Positions 8,430 through 16,604 of a stretch of DNA of 54,824 bases are shown in pieces (positions within the stretch are counted from its first letter, which is position 1; each line of letters opens with the position of its first letter). Source of the stretch: Anaerolineae bacterium (GTDB taxonomy: Bacteria > Chloroflexota > Anaerolineae > Aggregatilineales > Phototrophicaceae). The notes beneath the pieces are model-generated. The model ran no database searches, was not told the DNA's origin, and saw only the letters and a list, made by a program, of their open reading frames with translations. The stretch spans positions 1-54,824 of the forward strand of contig JAJEGA010000093.1 of NCBI GenBank assembly GCA_022820125.1, in the 5' to 3' direction. The translations under genes and the position numbers were made by a program.

Positions 8430-9254
8430 ATGATTGAAGACGTTGTCAAAGTATTCATACTGTCGCTGATTCAAGGCGTTACTGAGTTTCTGCCAGTATC
8501 CTCGACCGGGCACCTGATCGTCGGCGCCGCCGTGCTCCGCTTTGATGCCATGCTTCCGCCCGTCTTTGAGATCTTTATTCAGATCGGCGCGGTCGCGGCG
8601 GTGCTCGTTTATTATCGAAAGTCATTGGGCTGGCGCCTTGCGCGCTTGCCATCGTCCTCGGAAGCGCGCCGATTCTGGCTCATGATCGCGGTCGCAAGCG
8701 CCCCGGTAGGCGCGCTCGGCATCATCTTTCAGCAAGAGATTGAGTTGCTGTTTTTCTCCCCTCAGGTGGTTGCGGCTTCGCTGATATTTGGTGGAATCGC
8801 GATCATTCTCGTTGAGCGAATGCCCCGATTGCAGCGCAGAATCGCCGAAGTTTCCAGCGACGCTTCTTCGGTGACCATGCGTCAGGCGGCGTTGATTGGG
8901 ACGGTGCAGGTGCTGGCGCTTATTCCCGGCATGTCACGGTCGGCCAGCTCGATCGTGGGTGGCATGATCGCCGGTTTGAGCCGCCGCGCCGCTACCGAGT
9001 TCTCGTTCTTTCTGGCGATACCGCTTCTGGGCAGCGCGACGCTTTACAAGTTCGTCACGACCTTCGATTCCTTGGGCGCGGAAGAGCTGCTGCTGCTGCT
9101 ATTGGGAGCGGTCTTGTCCGGCGTGTTTAGCTGGCTGGCGATCGACCTGCTGCTGAAATTCATTTCGCGGCGCAGCTTTGTCGCTTTTGGCTGCTACCGC
9201 ATCGCAGCCGGCGCGCTTATCCTGCTGGGCCTGTCCTCCGGCATTATTTCTTGA
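8430..9254 (+). CDS. uppP: Undecaprenyl-diphosphate phosphatase UppP
   Basis: A 274-aa membrane enzyme that dephosphorylates undecaprenyl diphosphate so the lipid carrier can be reused for peptidoglycan and other envelope polymers. The two family motifs are intact: G-V-T-E-F-L-P-V-S-S-T-G-H (about 16-28) containing the catalytic Glu and His, and P-G-M-S-R-S (about 170-175) containing the catalytic Arg. About eight hydrophobic helices and the length fit BacA/UppP. It follows crcB on the same strand by 44 bases and may share its transcript. It connects functionally with the mre/PBP2/RodA cluster further along. Confidence 0.95.
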   Translation: MIEDVVKVFILSLIQGVTEFLPVSSTGHLIVGAAVLRFDAMLPPVFEIFIQIGAVAAVLVYYRKSLGWRLARLPSSSEARRFWLMIAVASAPVGALGIIFQQEIELLFFSPQVVAASLIFGGIAIILVERMPRLQRRIAEVSSDASSVTMRQAALIGTVQVLALIPGMSRSASSIVGGMIAGLSRRAATEFSFFLAIPLLGSATLYKFVTTFDSLGAEELLLLLLGAVLSGVFSWLAIDLLLKFISRRSFVAFGCYRIAAGALILLGLSSGIIS

Positions 9255-9317
9255 GCGGCTGTCTGTGGGCATTGCTTCATCCGCTTGAAGAATGCTGAAA
9301 AGCAGACGGAATCTCGT

Positions 9318-9346
9318 TTGTCCATAATTTCTACTCTGCCTATAAT
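9318..9346 (+). promoter_or_regulatory. Sigma-70-type promoter for the LysM lipoprotein
   Basis: TTGTCC (9318-9323), a 17-base spacer and a perfect TATAAT (9341-9346). Transcription would start near 9353, giving a leader of about 105 bases before ATG 9459. Confidence 0.6.
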
Positions 9347-9458
9347 GAAGGCAAACAGGCGGAGTGGATGATTCTCGGCCTGGCCAATGACCGGTAAGCG
9401 CCTGCGGTCAAATCACGACGATGTTACGGACAGTCTTGTGATATGGAGTTGCCGACCG

Positions 9459-10358
9459 ATGTTCAAGCGCCATAGACGTCATAAGCTCGTCGCGCTGTTC
9501 GCAGTGATATCGTTGTTGCTGACCGCGTGTTTCCGTGATACATCCGAAGTGATTCAGCAGCAGCCAATAGCGAGAGAGTTCGCCTCGCCGACCCCGGTCG
9601 AAGAAGCTGAGCCAACTGAATTGCCGCCAACTGACTTGTTGCCAACTGAACTGCCGCCGACAGCCACCGAGGAACCTGAGCCGACGCAACCGGAAGTGGA
9701 TCAATTCGCTTTGACCGCGACGGCATTGATCGCATTGCAGACGCAGCCGGCCGCCGTTCAACAGGACAGCGCCGGCGATCAAAGCCGCTCAGCGTCGGCG
9801 ATTCAGGCGCCGGAGATTCCGCCAGCGCGCGCCACCATACCGCCCGGCGAAGACTGCGTGCACGAGATTCGCTCCGGCGATACCTTGTTCCAGTTGTCGC
9901 TGGCTTATGGCGTGACCGTCAACGACATCGCTCGGGCGAGTGGCATCACGAACCCGGATCAGATCGCCGTGGGGCAGCATATTACGATTCCCGAATGCGG
10001 GACCACCGGCTTCATTCCGCCGCCGACTTCCATTCCCGCGCCGGCGATAGACCCCCCTGCGGCTGCGCCGACCAGCGAACCGGCGGAGCTTGAGCTGGCG
10101 GCCGCCGACACGCGCGATACCTTGATTGAACAGGCGCAAACCACGCTCTTGGATAACGCCCAATCGGATGCCGAGGCGGGCTTCAGCATTCAGACGGCGC
10201 CAGCTTCTGCGCAAGCCGGCGCCTACACGGTAAGGCAGAATGATACCCTGTATAGCATCGCGATTGGCTTGGGCACCACCGTCGATGTGCTGGCTGCGCT
10301 CAATGAAATCACTGACGTTGATAGCCTGAATGCGGGCCAAGTGCTGCAAACGCCGTAG
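9459..10358 (+). CDS. LysM-domain lipoprotein
   Basis: A 299-aa secreted, lipid-anchored protein. From ATG 9459 it has a basic start M-F-K-R-H-R-R-H-K, a hydrophobic core and a lipobox L-L-T-A-C, so the mature N-terminal Cys is near residue 20. A Thr/Pro/Glu-rich low-complexity spacer with P-T-E-L-P-P repeats follows. Two LysM modules bind peptidoglycan or chitin-like glycans: one near 132-178 (V-H-E-I-R-S-G-D-T-L ... I-P) and one at the C-terminus near 251-298 (Y-T-V-R-Q-N-D-T-L ... L-Q-T-P). No enzymatic domain is present. The frame extends to ATG 9387, but that would bury the signal peptide, so 9459 is preferred. Confidence 0.82.
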   Translation: MFKRHRRHKLVALFAVISLLLTACFRDTSEVIQQQPIAREFASPTPVEEAEPTELPPTDLLPTELPPTATEEPEPTQPEVDQFALTATALIALQTQPAAVQQDSAGDQSRSASAIQAPEIPPARATIPPGEDCVHEIRSGDTLFQLSLAYGVTVNDIARASGITNPDQIAVGQHITIPECGTTGFIPPPTSIPAPAIDPPAAAPTSEPAELELAAADTRDTLIEQAQTTLLDNAQSDAEAGFSIQTAPASAQAGAYTVRQNDTLYSIAIGLGTTVDVLAALNEITDVDSLNAGQVLQTP

Positions 10359-10435
10359 CGGCGGCTCGTTGGCAATGCCCAAATTGCGGCGCCCGGGCCC
10401 GCTCGAGGTCGCCCGAATCTCGTGCGCGAACACCC

Positions 10436-10465
10436 TTGAAACATGTCGCGAATCCATGCTAGAAT
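10436..10465 (+). promoter_or_regulatory. Promoter for rplS with extended -10
   Basis: TTGAAA (10436-10441), an 18-base spacer and TAGAAT (10460-10465) immediately preceded by TGC, an extended -10. The start of transcription would be near 10472, 55 bases before the L19 start codon. It also shows that an in-frame ATG at 10443 cannot be the L19 start. Confidence 0.65.
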
Positions 10466-10526
10466 GCTCGCTATGCCAGACGATAGCATGCGCCTTCGGG
10501 CGTATTTTTGTGGAAGGAACACAGCC

Positions 10527-10874
10527 ATGAGCCAGGAATTGATTCGGACCCTGGTCGCCGAAAATCACAAACATCCGGAGATTGAATCCGGCGACACGGT
10601 AAAGGTTCATGTGCGGATCGTCGAAGGCGCGCGCGAACGTGTGCAGGTGTTTCAGGGCATTGTGATTCGTGCGCGCAAGGGCGGGAACGAAGCGAACTTC
10701 ACCGTCCGCCGCATCGCCAGCCATGGCGTCGGCGTCGAGCGGACCTTTCTTTTGCGCAGTCCACGCATCGAGCGGGTAGAGATCCTGAGGCGGGCGAAAG
10801 TGCGGCGCGCCCAACTCTACTATCTTCGCAATCGGCGCGGGAAATCCGCTCGGCTCAAGGAACGCCGGCGTTAA
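10527..10874 (+). CDS. rplS: 50S ribosomal protein L19
   Basis: Large-subunit ribosomal protein located at the 30S-50S interface. From ATG 10527 it is 115 aa, the normal L19 length. Family features are clear: G-D-T-V-K-V-H-V (about 23-30), [10 protein letters not shown] (about 41-50), F-T-V-R-R-I near 60, and [10 protein letters not shown] near 80-89, with a basic C-terminus. GGAAGGA (10512-10518) provides the ribosome binding site. It is not in the usual rpsP-rimM-trmD-rplS operon: the upstream gene is a LysM lipoprotein, and L19 has its own promoter. Confidence 0.95.
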   Translation: MSQELIRTLVAENHKHPEIESGDTVKVHVRIVEGARERVQVFQGIVIRARKGGNEANFTVRRIASHGVGVERTFLLRSPRIERVEILRRAKVRRAQLYYLRNRRGKSARLKERRR

Positions 10875-10941
10875 AATCGGCAAGTTTCGCGTCTAATCAA
10901 GAATGGCGGCGGGATGGCAACGTCTGCTTGTCTCGTTCGCG

Positions 10942-12414
10942 CTAGTCTTTGAGCACGTAATAGGTGCCCTTCTTGGCGCCAATCCGAGTGAGTATCCCCT
11001 TCTCCACCAAGTCCACAAGATCGAGACGCAGGGTCTCGGCTGACACCGACGGTATCAAGCCGCGATACTCGCGATTGGTTATGGAGCCGGAATCCCGCAT
11101 GTATTGCAGGGCGCGCGCTTGCCGGTGATTGGTGTCCCGCGACCACTCGGGCTGTTCCGGCTGGCTGCGTTCATTATGCAGGGCGACCGCAAAGCTGTAG
11201 GGGCGGGCATCAAACTTCGGCGGTGAATGACCCGCCTGCGCCATAACCTCGATCATGCGATCAATGCCGAGGCCGAGTTCCTCGATATAACCCCAATGGA
11301 ACAACCCGCCGACCAATCGCGGATTGCGCGAGAAGTGTTCGTCCTTGATATTCTCGACCGTGATAAAGCCGGGCAAGCCACCGGGCGAGATTACTTCGAG
11401 CCTGTCGGAGAACATGCGCACTTCAATGCGGCGTCCGCGCAATCGATAATCGCGATGGCAGATCGCATTGACCAGCGCCTCACGCACGGCGAACTGCGGA
11501 TACTCGAATGTTTCTTCGCGCTCCAGCCCCTTGACGACGGCGCTGATCGCCATTTCGCCCCAGACCATATTCCAGGTGGCTTCGATCAGGCGCGGCACGG
11601 GGCCAATCAACTCCTCCCGCCGCGAATAACCCGCCAGCCCACTCTCTCCCCTCGGCGTCTTGCCGACAAACTTGGCGAATACGACGCCGCTCTGTGGCAG
11701 CCAGCGCTGTGGATATTCGCTGAATAGCAGGAGACCGCAGACCGTTGGTTTGCCATCCGTCGTGATCGCGCCGATCTCGGCCAGCATTCGATTGACCTCG
11801 CCGCTATGCGGGCGCTTGGTGCGTTCCGCGCGTTTCTCCAAATACTCGTCGATCATCTCGCGGCTGAAGTCATCAATGGACGCGCCGGGGACGGCTTCGG
11901 TTTCGAAATCACCAGTGTTTTTGGCGCTGGCAAGTCGCTGAATCTCTTGCCCGCCCAGCGGACGATTGACCTTGCCGCTGCGTATCAGCACGCGGCCATC
12001 AGCCAAGGCGTGCAGCTCGGTGCTGCGCGGCACCCTTATGGCATAAGCCGGCGCCTGGCTTGCGCCGCCGAGGCCATTGCCGCCCTCTAAAGCTGACCTT
12101 AAACTCCGACCCGACGGCTCGCGGACGATCTCTTCCCAATGCTCTACCACGACCGGCGGATTGTAGAGATCATCCGCATGCCGCAGGAGGCGATCAATAT
12201 CGACGCGCTCAACCAGCGACGCTGCGCCCTCAGCTTCAAGCCCGACGACAATGACGCCGCCTTCGGTATTGGCGAAGGCAACCAGATTTTCGGCGATGAG
12301 TTGCGCATCGGTTCCATCTGCAAACGCGAGGCGCGGTCCTTCATCGGAGTCAATTAAGCGGGCAACGGGCATAAGATTTTCGTCGGTGCGACCAGCGCTT
12401 AGACTGGTCGCCAC
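10942..12414 (-). CDS. AlbA_2 (Schlafen-like) domain regulator with ATPase-like C-terminal domain
   Basis: A 490-aa cytoplasmic protein of the group often labelled RecG-like or putative DNA-binding protein. The N-terminal third has the AlbA_2/Schlafen fold core A-E-N-L-V-A-F-A-N-T-E-G-G-V-I-V-V-G (about 41-58). The middle contains the HATPase_c_4 signature F-A-V-R-E-A-L-V-N-A-I-C-H-R-D-Y (about 315-330) and S-P-G-G-L-P near 354. The last 60 residues look like a winged helix (I-T-N-R-E-Y ... S-A-E-T-L-R-L-D-L-V-D-L). Such proteins are thought to be DNA-binding regulators. The start is GTG 12414 or ATG 12372; neither has a clear ribosome binding site. A palindrome lies between the two (12388-12411). 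Confidence 0.78.
   Translation of the reverse strand: MATSLSAGRTDENLMPVARLIDSDEGPRLAFADGTDAQLIAENLVAFANTEGGVIVVGLEAEGAASLVERVDIDRLLRHADDLYNPPVVVEHWEEIVREPSGRSLRSALEGGNGLGGASQAPAYAIRVPRSTELHALADGRVLIRSGKVNRPLGGQEIQRLASAKNTGDFETEAVPGASIDDFSREMIDEYLEKRAERTKRPHSGEVNRMLAEIGAITTDGKPTVCGLLLFSEYPQRWLPQSGVVFAKFVGKTPRGESGLAGYSRREELIGPVPRLIEATWNMVWGEMAISAVVKGLEREETFEYPQFAVREALVNAICHRDYRLRGRRIEVRMFSDRLEVISPGGLPGFITVENIKDEHFSRNPRLVGGLFHWGYIEELGLGIDRMIEVMAQAGHSPPKFDARPYSFAVALHNERSQPEQPEWSRDTNHRQARALQYMRDSGSITNREYRGLIPSVSAETLRLDLVDLVEKGILTRIGAKKGTYYVLKD
12388..12411. promoter_or_regulatory. Possible operator: inverted repeat at start of AlbA_2 gene
   Basis: GCGACCAG (12388-12395) and CTGGTCGC (12404-12411) are perfect 8-base arms around an 8-base centre. 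The site lies just downstream of the putative divergent promoter, so it could be an operator for the DNA-binding protein encoded here. It could also be chance within coding sequence if GTG 12414 is the real start. Confidence 0.35.
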
Positions 12415-12450
12415 GCGCGGATATGATTATCGCATGAAAGCTCAACAGTT

Positions 12451-12458
12451 ATTATAAT
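12451..12458. promoter_or_regulatory. Palindromic ATTATAAT, possible -10 for both divergent genes
   Basis: ATTATAAT is its own reverse complement and supplies TATAAT on each strand (12453-12458 plus, 12451-12456 minus). It sits between the divergent AlbA_2 gene and the membrane protein gene. No good -35 was found on either side, so this is tentative. Confidence 0.35.
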
Positions 12459-12513
12459 GGAGTTCCGCCTGCGGATGCTGGCACATTCTGTCGAATCTGG
12501 TGGAAGCGCGCAA

Positions 12514-14277
12514 ATGCTTGAGCTTATCCCTCCGATGAGCAGCGTACTCTTGAGCTGGCTTCTGCTGTTTTTGCTGTTCAGCGGCTTGGGCATCGCTGTA
12601 TTAAGCGCTTTGGGGCAGCGGCTCAAGTCCAACTCGCGCTGGCTGGATAGCTTCTGGCTAGGTTGGGCGCTCGCGCTTGGCTTGATGCAAGTGTGGCATA
12701 TATTCTCCCCGGTGAACGAAACGCTCTTGCTGCTGTTGGCGCTAGGCGCAGCGCTATTGCTCGCCTGGCAACATAGGAGTTTACGCGAATCGCTTAGACG
12801 TTTGGCGCGAAACAAGTCCTTTCTGCTAATCTTTGCCGGGCTGGCGCTGTGGATGTCAAATCGAGCGCTGGGCGCGCCCTTCGCCTTTGATACCGGTTAC
12901 CGCGATATCCAGATCGTGATGTGGCTCGACGGCTATCCCATCGTGCCCGGTCTTGGCAATCTCTTTTCTTCTTATGCCTTCAATCACTCGGTTTATCTTT
13001 ATGACGCCTTGCTCGATACATCGATATGGTCCGGGCGATCGTATCATATTGCGACGGGTTTGCTCCTGCTGGTCTACCTGGCCTACGCCCTGGGCGCGGC
13101 TATTCAAGTCTATCGCTCGCGCGCGGCGGAGGAACTGCGCTGGTCGCGCTTATTCCCTTGCTTGACTATTCCCTTCATCCTGTTTCAGACGGTGCGCTGG
13201 AGCGGCATCTCGCATTTCTTAACCGATACCGTTGTAGACTTGATCGGCTTCTTAACGCTGATCTACCTGCTCGATTTCCTCCAGTTTTGGCGGCCTGATT
13301 CCGGCAAGAACGACTATCTCGTGTTTCGATTGGCGATCATGATCCTGACGGGCTTCACGGTCAAGCAGAGCTTCGCCATTTATGGACTCGCGACAGCTCT
13401 GCTGGCCATCGTCATTTGGTTCAGGCGCGGCGGCTGGGAAGCGAGCAGGCGACCCGTCCGAACGACAGTGCTCCCGATCGCTATCGTGGGGCTGGCGCTG
13501 CTGCTCCCCTGGATGGCGCGCGGCGTCATCACCAGCGGCTATGTGGCTTTTCCGCAATCGATTGGCCGATTCGAGTTGGACTGGGCGATCCCGGAGGCGG
13601 AGATCGCAAGTCGTCAGCTGAAACTGGCCACCAACACGCGAATCCGCGAGGGCGATCCGGCGATAGTGCTGGCTTCTTGGGATTGGCTGCTTCCCTGGCT
13701 GGGAGACTTTGTGCGAAACGTCTTCCCGACCATGCTGCCTACGGTCATAACAATCGCTGCGCTCGCCGCTTGCCTTGGCGCGAATTGGCATAACCCGGAG
13801 AGCAAGACTGCGTCACGATTGAGTTGGTGGGCTTTTGCCCCAATGGCGCTGATGTTGGTCTTCTGGTTTTTTACCGCGCCCGAAGACAAATATGTCCGCT
13901 ACATTTTTTGGGGCATGGCTGCTCTGTCCCTTTCCAAGGCGCTATTGGCTTGGCATTGGATCGCCTGGCGCCGACGGGTGGCGGCTCTATATTTGGTTAT
14001 TCTGCTTTGCCTGGCTTATGTTGTATTCTTGGTCATCAGGCACGAGGAGTATCTAGTGCCGCCTGGAGCCAACGATGGATTCCATGCCTATATCTTGCCA
14101 ACGCACAACGAGTTTCAGGCTCGTGACGGGCTGAGAATCAATGTTCCTATTGGCGCTTACCAATGCTGGCATATCCCGCTGCCATGCTCGCCATTGCCGC
14201 CTGAAGGCATCGCGGCGCGCGTCCCTGGCGAGCTCAGACATGGATTCCGCATTTTGCCGCAGGCCGAGGCGGATTAA
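12514..14277 (+). CDS. Large polytopic membrane protein (LIC_10190/GT-C-like)
   Basis: A 587-aa protein with about 12-14 hydrophobic helices. The first extracytoplasmic loop after helix 5 reads F-D-T-G-Y-R-D-I-Q-I-V-M-W-L and P-I-V-P-G-L-G-N-L, the arrangement seen in LIC_10190-type membrane proteins and reminiscent of GT-C glycosyltransferases, where an acidic residue in the first loop is catalytic. I do not recognise a defined substrate. The frame extends to ATG 12457, but that codon overlaps the TATAAT at 12453 and has no ribosome binding site. ATG 12514 is preceded by GGTGGAAG at 12499-12506 and places the first hydrophobic helix near the N-terminus. A small membrane protein gene follows 65 bases later. 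Confidence 0.6.
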   Translation: MLELIPPMSSVLLSWLLLFLLFSGLGIAVLSALGQRLKSNSRWLDSFWLGWALALGLMQVWHIFSPVNETLLLLLALGAALLLAWQHRSLRESLRRLARNKSFLLIFAGLALWMSNRALGAPFAFDTGYRDIQIVMWLDGYPIVPGLGNLFSSYAFNHSVYLYDALLDTSIWSGRSYHIATGLLLLVYLAYALGAAIQVYRSRAAEELRWSRLFPCLTIPFILFQTVRWSGISHFLTDTVVDLIGFLTLIYLLDFLQFWRPDSGKNDYLVFRLAIMILTGFTVKQSFAIYGLATALLAIVIWFRRGGWEASRRPVRTTVLPIAIVGLALLLPWMARGVITSGYVAFPQSIGRFELDWAIPEAEIASRQLKLATNTRIREGDPAIVLASWDWLLPWLGDFVRNVFPTMLPTVITIAALAACLGANWHNPESKTASRLSWWAFAPMALMLVFWFFTAPEDKYVRYIFWGMAALSLSKALLAWHWIAWRRRVAALYLVILLCLAYVVFLVIRHEEYLVPPGANDGFHAYILPTHNEFQARDGLRINVPIGAYQCWHIPLPCSPLPPEGIAARVPGELRHGFRILPQAEAD

Positions 14278-14342
14278 GTTCAAGCTTGGAAAGGCCGCAA
14301 TGTTCAGATCAGATTTTAACAGCGAGGCAGCGGAGTAGCGCG

Positions 14343-14813
14343 ATGTCAACCGTGTTGCCGGTGTTCATGTTCGCGGTCACTGTGCTATTTCTGCGCGCCT
14401 CTTTGGTTGCGCTGGGCTTTTACAAAGAACCAATTCTTGCAGCCTTTCAACAGTACGGCGATGAAGTGGGCTTCAGTCCGCTCTTCGAGTCATTCGCTTG
14501 GGGCAGCGTCCTGGCTTATCTCTTGTTCATCGTATTGGCGCCGTCATCCTTCCTCATACTGATAGGCGTATTCTGTTTTGCGCTGTTTGTGATGCTCTAT
14601 TGGCGTATCCGGGACAGCGTTCTGCGCCACCCGCAGGTATTCTTGCGCTTTCCCAGTTGGTATCGCGAGATAGTCGATCACACGACGCGCGAAGAGAGGC
14701 GAAAACTTTCCTATATGTGGCTGGCGCTGCCGCTGCGCACCCGCCTGCTTTACAATGCCCAGCATGAAGAATTTCGCAAGTGGGTTGAGCTTGTGGTGCT
14801 GTCTGTCTCTTAG
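14343..14813 (+). CDS. Small membrane protein of unknown function
   Basis: 156 aa, not recognised. Two or three hydrophobic stretches are visible: residues 3-25, about 53-70 and about 72-90 (F-L-I-L-I-G-V-F-C-F-A-L-F-V-M-L-Y-W). A basic, probably cytoplasmic tail follows (E-E-R-R-K-L-S-Y-M-W). ATG 14343 has GGAG at 14332-14335; the frame is open back to 14286 without a better start. It follows the large membrane protein on the same strand and ends just before a bidirectional terminator, so the two are probably one transcript. Confidence 0.6.
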   Translation: MSTVLPVFMFAVTVLFLRASLVALGFYKEPILAAFQQYGDEVGFSPLFESFAWGSVLAYLLFIVLAPSSFLILIGVFCFALFVMLYWRIRDSVLRHPQVFLRFPSWYREIVDHTTREERRKLSYMWLALPLRTRLLYNAQHEEFRKWVELVVLSVS

Positions 14814-14855
14814 GCCTGCGGCAGCGACGCTTTAGCAGGCGTCGACGCAAACAAA

Positions 14856-14884
14856 GAGCCATCCTCGGCTGATGGCTCCTTTTT
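14856..14884. terminator. Bidirectional intrinsic terminator
   Basis: GAGCCATC (14856-14863) and GATGGCTC (14871-14878) form a perfect 8-bp stem with a 7-base loop, followed by CTTTTT on the plus strand and CTTTGTTTG on the minus strand. It would end the plus-strand membrane protein transcript and the minus-strand tRNA-Gln transcript. Confidence 0.75.
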
Positions 14885-14887
14885 CGT

Positions 14888-14959
14888 CTGGGAGACCTGG
14901 ACTCGAACCAGGAATGGCGGATCCAGAGTCCGCTGTTTTGCCGATTAAACTATCTCCCA
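14888..14959 (-). tRNA. tRNA-Gln (anticodon CTG)
   Basis: On the minus strand a full cloverleaf can be folded: acceptor TGGGAGA pairs with TCTCCCA, a D arm contains A-A-T-C-G-G-C, and the anticodon stem GCGGA/TCCGC encloses the loop CTCTGGA. That gives anticodon CTG, reading CAG. The T arm CCTGG-TTCGAGT-CCAGG is intact. There is no variable-arm extension. The discriminator base is G and no CCA end is encoded. It has its own promoter at 14973-15001 and lies 97 bases downstream of gltX on the same strand. Confidence 0.93.
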
Positions 14960-14972
14960 TTTTCACAAATTC

Positions 14973-15001
14973 ATCGTAGCACGGGCGGCGGCTGATTTCA
15001 A
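14973..15001 (-). promoter_or_regulatory. Promoter for tRNA-Gln with extended -10
   Basis: On the minus strand TTGAAA (14996-15001), a 17-base spacer and TACGAT (14973-14978) preceded directly by TGC. The predicted start lies about seven bases before the mature tRNA 5' end at 14959. Confidence 0.65.
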
Positions 15002-15056
15002 GCCTCCCGCAAAGCGCCATTCAAGACGGGCGTCAAATCCGGCGGGCCTGCGCGCA

Positions 15057-16547
15057 TCATGCGGGCGCCAGCGACTGCAGCGCGAGCTTGATGCGGCGCA
15101 ACGATTCTTCCTTGCCCAGAATCTCCATCGTCTCAAAGGTGGGCGGCGACACTTTCTGCCCGCTGACTGCCGCGCGCAGCGTTCCAAATACCTGACCGTT
15201 TTTGTAGCCGATCGCCTTGGCGTAATCCTGCATCGCCGCGTACTGAGTGTCGTGCTCGAAGCTGTCAAGCCCCTGCAAGACAGGTATCGAGCCGCGCAGA
15301 ATGCCCGCTGTGCCCTCGCCGTCCATTTTGCGTTGGACCAGAATATCGGCTGGCGGCGCCTCAAACAGCGCCCAATCCGCGAAGAAGAAACCGGCCATCG
15401 GCACAACATCGCGGGTGGATTTGAGACGAACCTGAAGCAGAGGCGCCGCGCGTGCCAGGCGCGTTTCATCGACTGCATAGCCCGCTTCTTCCAGGATTGG
15501 CTTCAGCAGCCGGCAAAGCTGCGCCGCATCAGCGCGCTGGATATACTGGCTGTTCAGCCAATCCAGCTTTGCAATCGGATAAGCGCTGTTGGCTGGGTTG
15601 ACATCCCGCAGGTCAAAACGCTTGATGGCTTGGGCAGTTGTGAAGATCTCCTTGTCATCGCCGAAATTCCAGCCGATATTGCTGAGGAAATTAAGCACGG
15701 CGGCGGGAAGATAACCAGCGTCAATGAATTCCTGCGCCAAGACGGGCACGCTCTTGCCATCGGCGCCGGCGAATTGCTCTTTGCGCTTGCTGAGCTTGCC
15801 CTTGCCATTTGGATTGAGCAGCACCGGCAGATGAGCGAATTGCGGCTTTGCCCAGCCGAGCGCGTTCCAAATCCGGATGTGCAGCGGGAAAGACGGCAGC
15901 CATTCCACAGCGCGCGTAATATGTGAAATCTTCATAAAATGATCATCAACGATGTGCGCGAGATGATAGGTCGGGTATCCGTCAGACTTCAGCAGAACGG
16001 CATCCTGCAATTGCTCGTTGGCGAATTCAACCTCGCCTCGGATCATGTCAGCGCCGATGGTTGAGCCCGTTAATGGCATCTTGAAGCGGACGACATAGGG
16101 GGCGCCGCGCGCCTCAAGCTTGTTGATTTCAGCGTTGGAAGCGTCGCGGTAGCGCCGATCGTAGCCTCCGCCCGCCTTGCGCATCTCAGCGAGCTCTTGC
16201 GCCGTCGCATAACACTTGTAGGCAAAGCCATTCTCGACCAGCCACTTTGCCCAAGTCTGGTATAGTTCGAGGCGCTCCGATTGCACGTAGGGTCCGTATG
16301 CGCCGCCCTCGCGCGGTCCTTCGTCGATGTCTATGCCCAGCCAATCGAAGGCTCCAAGAATCATCTCAACTGAGCCGGGGATGCTGCGCTTGCGGTCGGT
16401 ATCTTCAATGCGCAAGATGAATTGGCCGCCATGACGCCGGGCGTAGAGCCAGGCGAATAGCGCCGAACGGATGCCGCCAATATGCTGCGGACCTGTCGGG
16501 CTGGGGGCGTAGCGCGTGCGCACCGGTTGGGCGGAAGGCGTGGTCAA
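15057..16547 (-). CDS. gltX: Glutamate--tRNA ligase
   Basis: A 496-aa class I aminoacyl-tRNA synthetase that charges tRNA-Glu. The HIGH-type motif is H-I-G-G in R-Y-A-P-S-P-T-G-P-Q-H-I-G-G (about 12-25), followed by L-R-I-E-D-T-D-R (about 44-51). The KMSKS-type motif is K-L-S-K-R near 255. Length and order are normal for bacterial GltX. The start is TTG 16547, supported by GGAG eight bases upstream; no ATG lies before the active-site motif. A tRNA-Gln gene follows on the same strand. If the organism lacks GlnRS, this enzyme may be non-discriminating and supply Glu-tRNA-Gln to GatCAB; that cannot be seen from this sequence alone. Confidence 0.95.
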   Translation of the reverse strand: MTTPSAQPVRTRYAPSPTGPQHIGGIRSALFAWLYARRHGGQFILRIEDTDRKRSIPGSVEMILGAFDWLGIDIDEGPREGGAYGPYVQSERLELYQTWAKWLVENGFAYKCYATAQELAEMRKAGGGYDRRYRDASNAEINKLEARGAPYVVRFKMPLTGSTIGADMIRGEVEFANEQLQDAVLLKSDGYPTYHLAHIVDDHFMKISHITRAVEWLPSFPLHIRIWNALGWAKPQFAHLPVLLNPNGKGKLSKRKEQFAGADGKSVPVLAQEFIDAGYLPAAVLNFLSNIGWNFGDDKEIFTTAQAIKRFDLRDVNPANSAYPIAKLDWLNSQYIQRADAAQLCRLLKPILEEAGYAVDETRLARAAPLLQVRLKSTRDVVPMAGFFFADWALFEAPPADILVQRKMDGEGTAGILRGSIPVLQGLDSFEHDTQYAAMQDYAKAIGYKNGQVFGTLRAAVSGQKVSPPTFETMEILGKEESLRRIKLALQSLAPA

Positions 16548-16604
16548 ATGGCGTTCTCCTGGGCTTTGCTCGGTCTTCTACAATCAGTTGCCGAATCCGC
16601 CGGG

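Noticed and set aside
10443..10526. Earlier in-frame ATG for L19
   Set aside because: The codon lies within the promoter (between -35 and -10) and would add 28 residues not found in L19.
9789..10883. Long minus-strand open frame opposite the LysM and rplS genes
   Set aside because: Composition and lack of any family feature mark it as a shadow of GC-rich coding sequence on the other strand.
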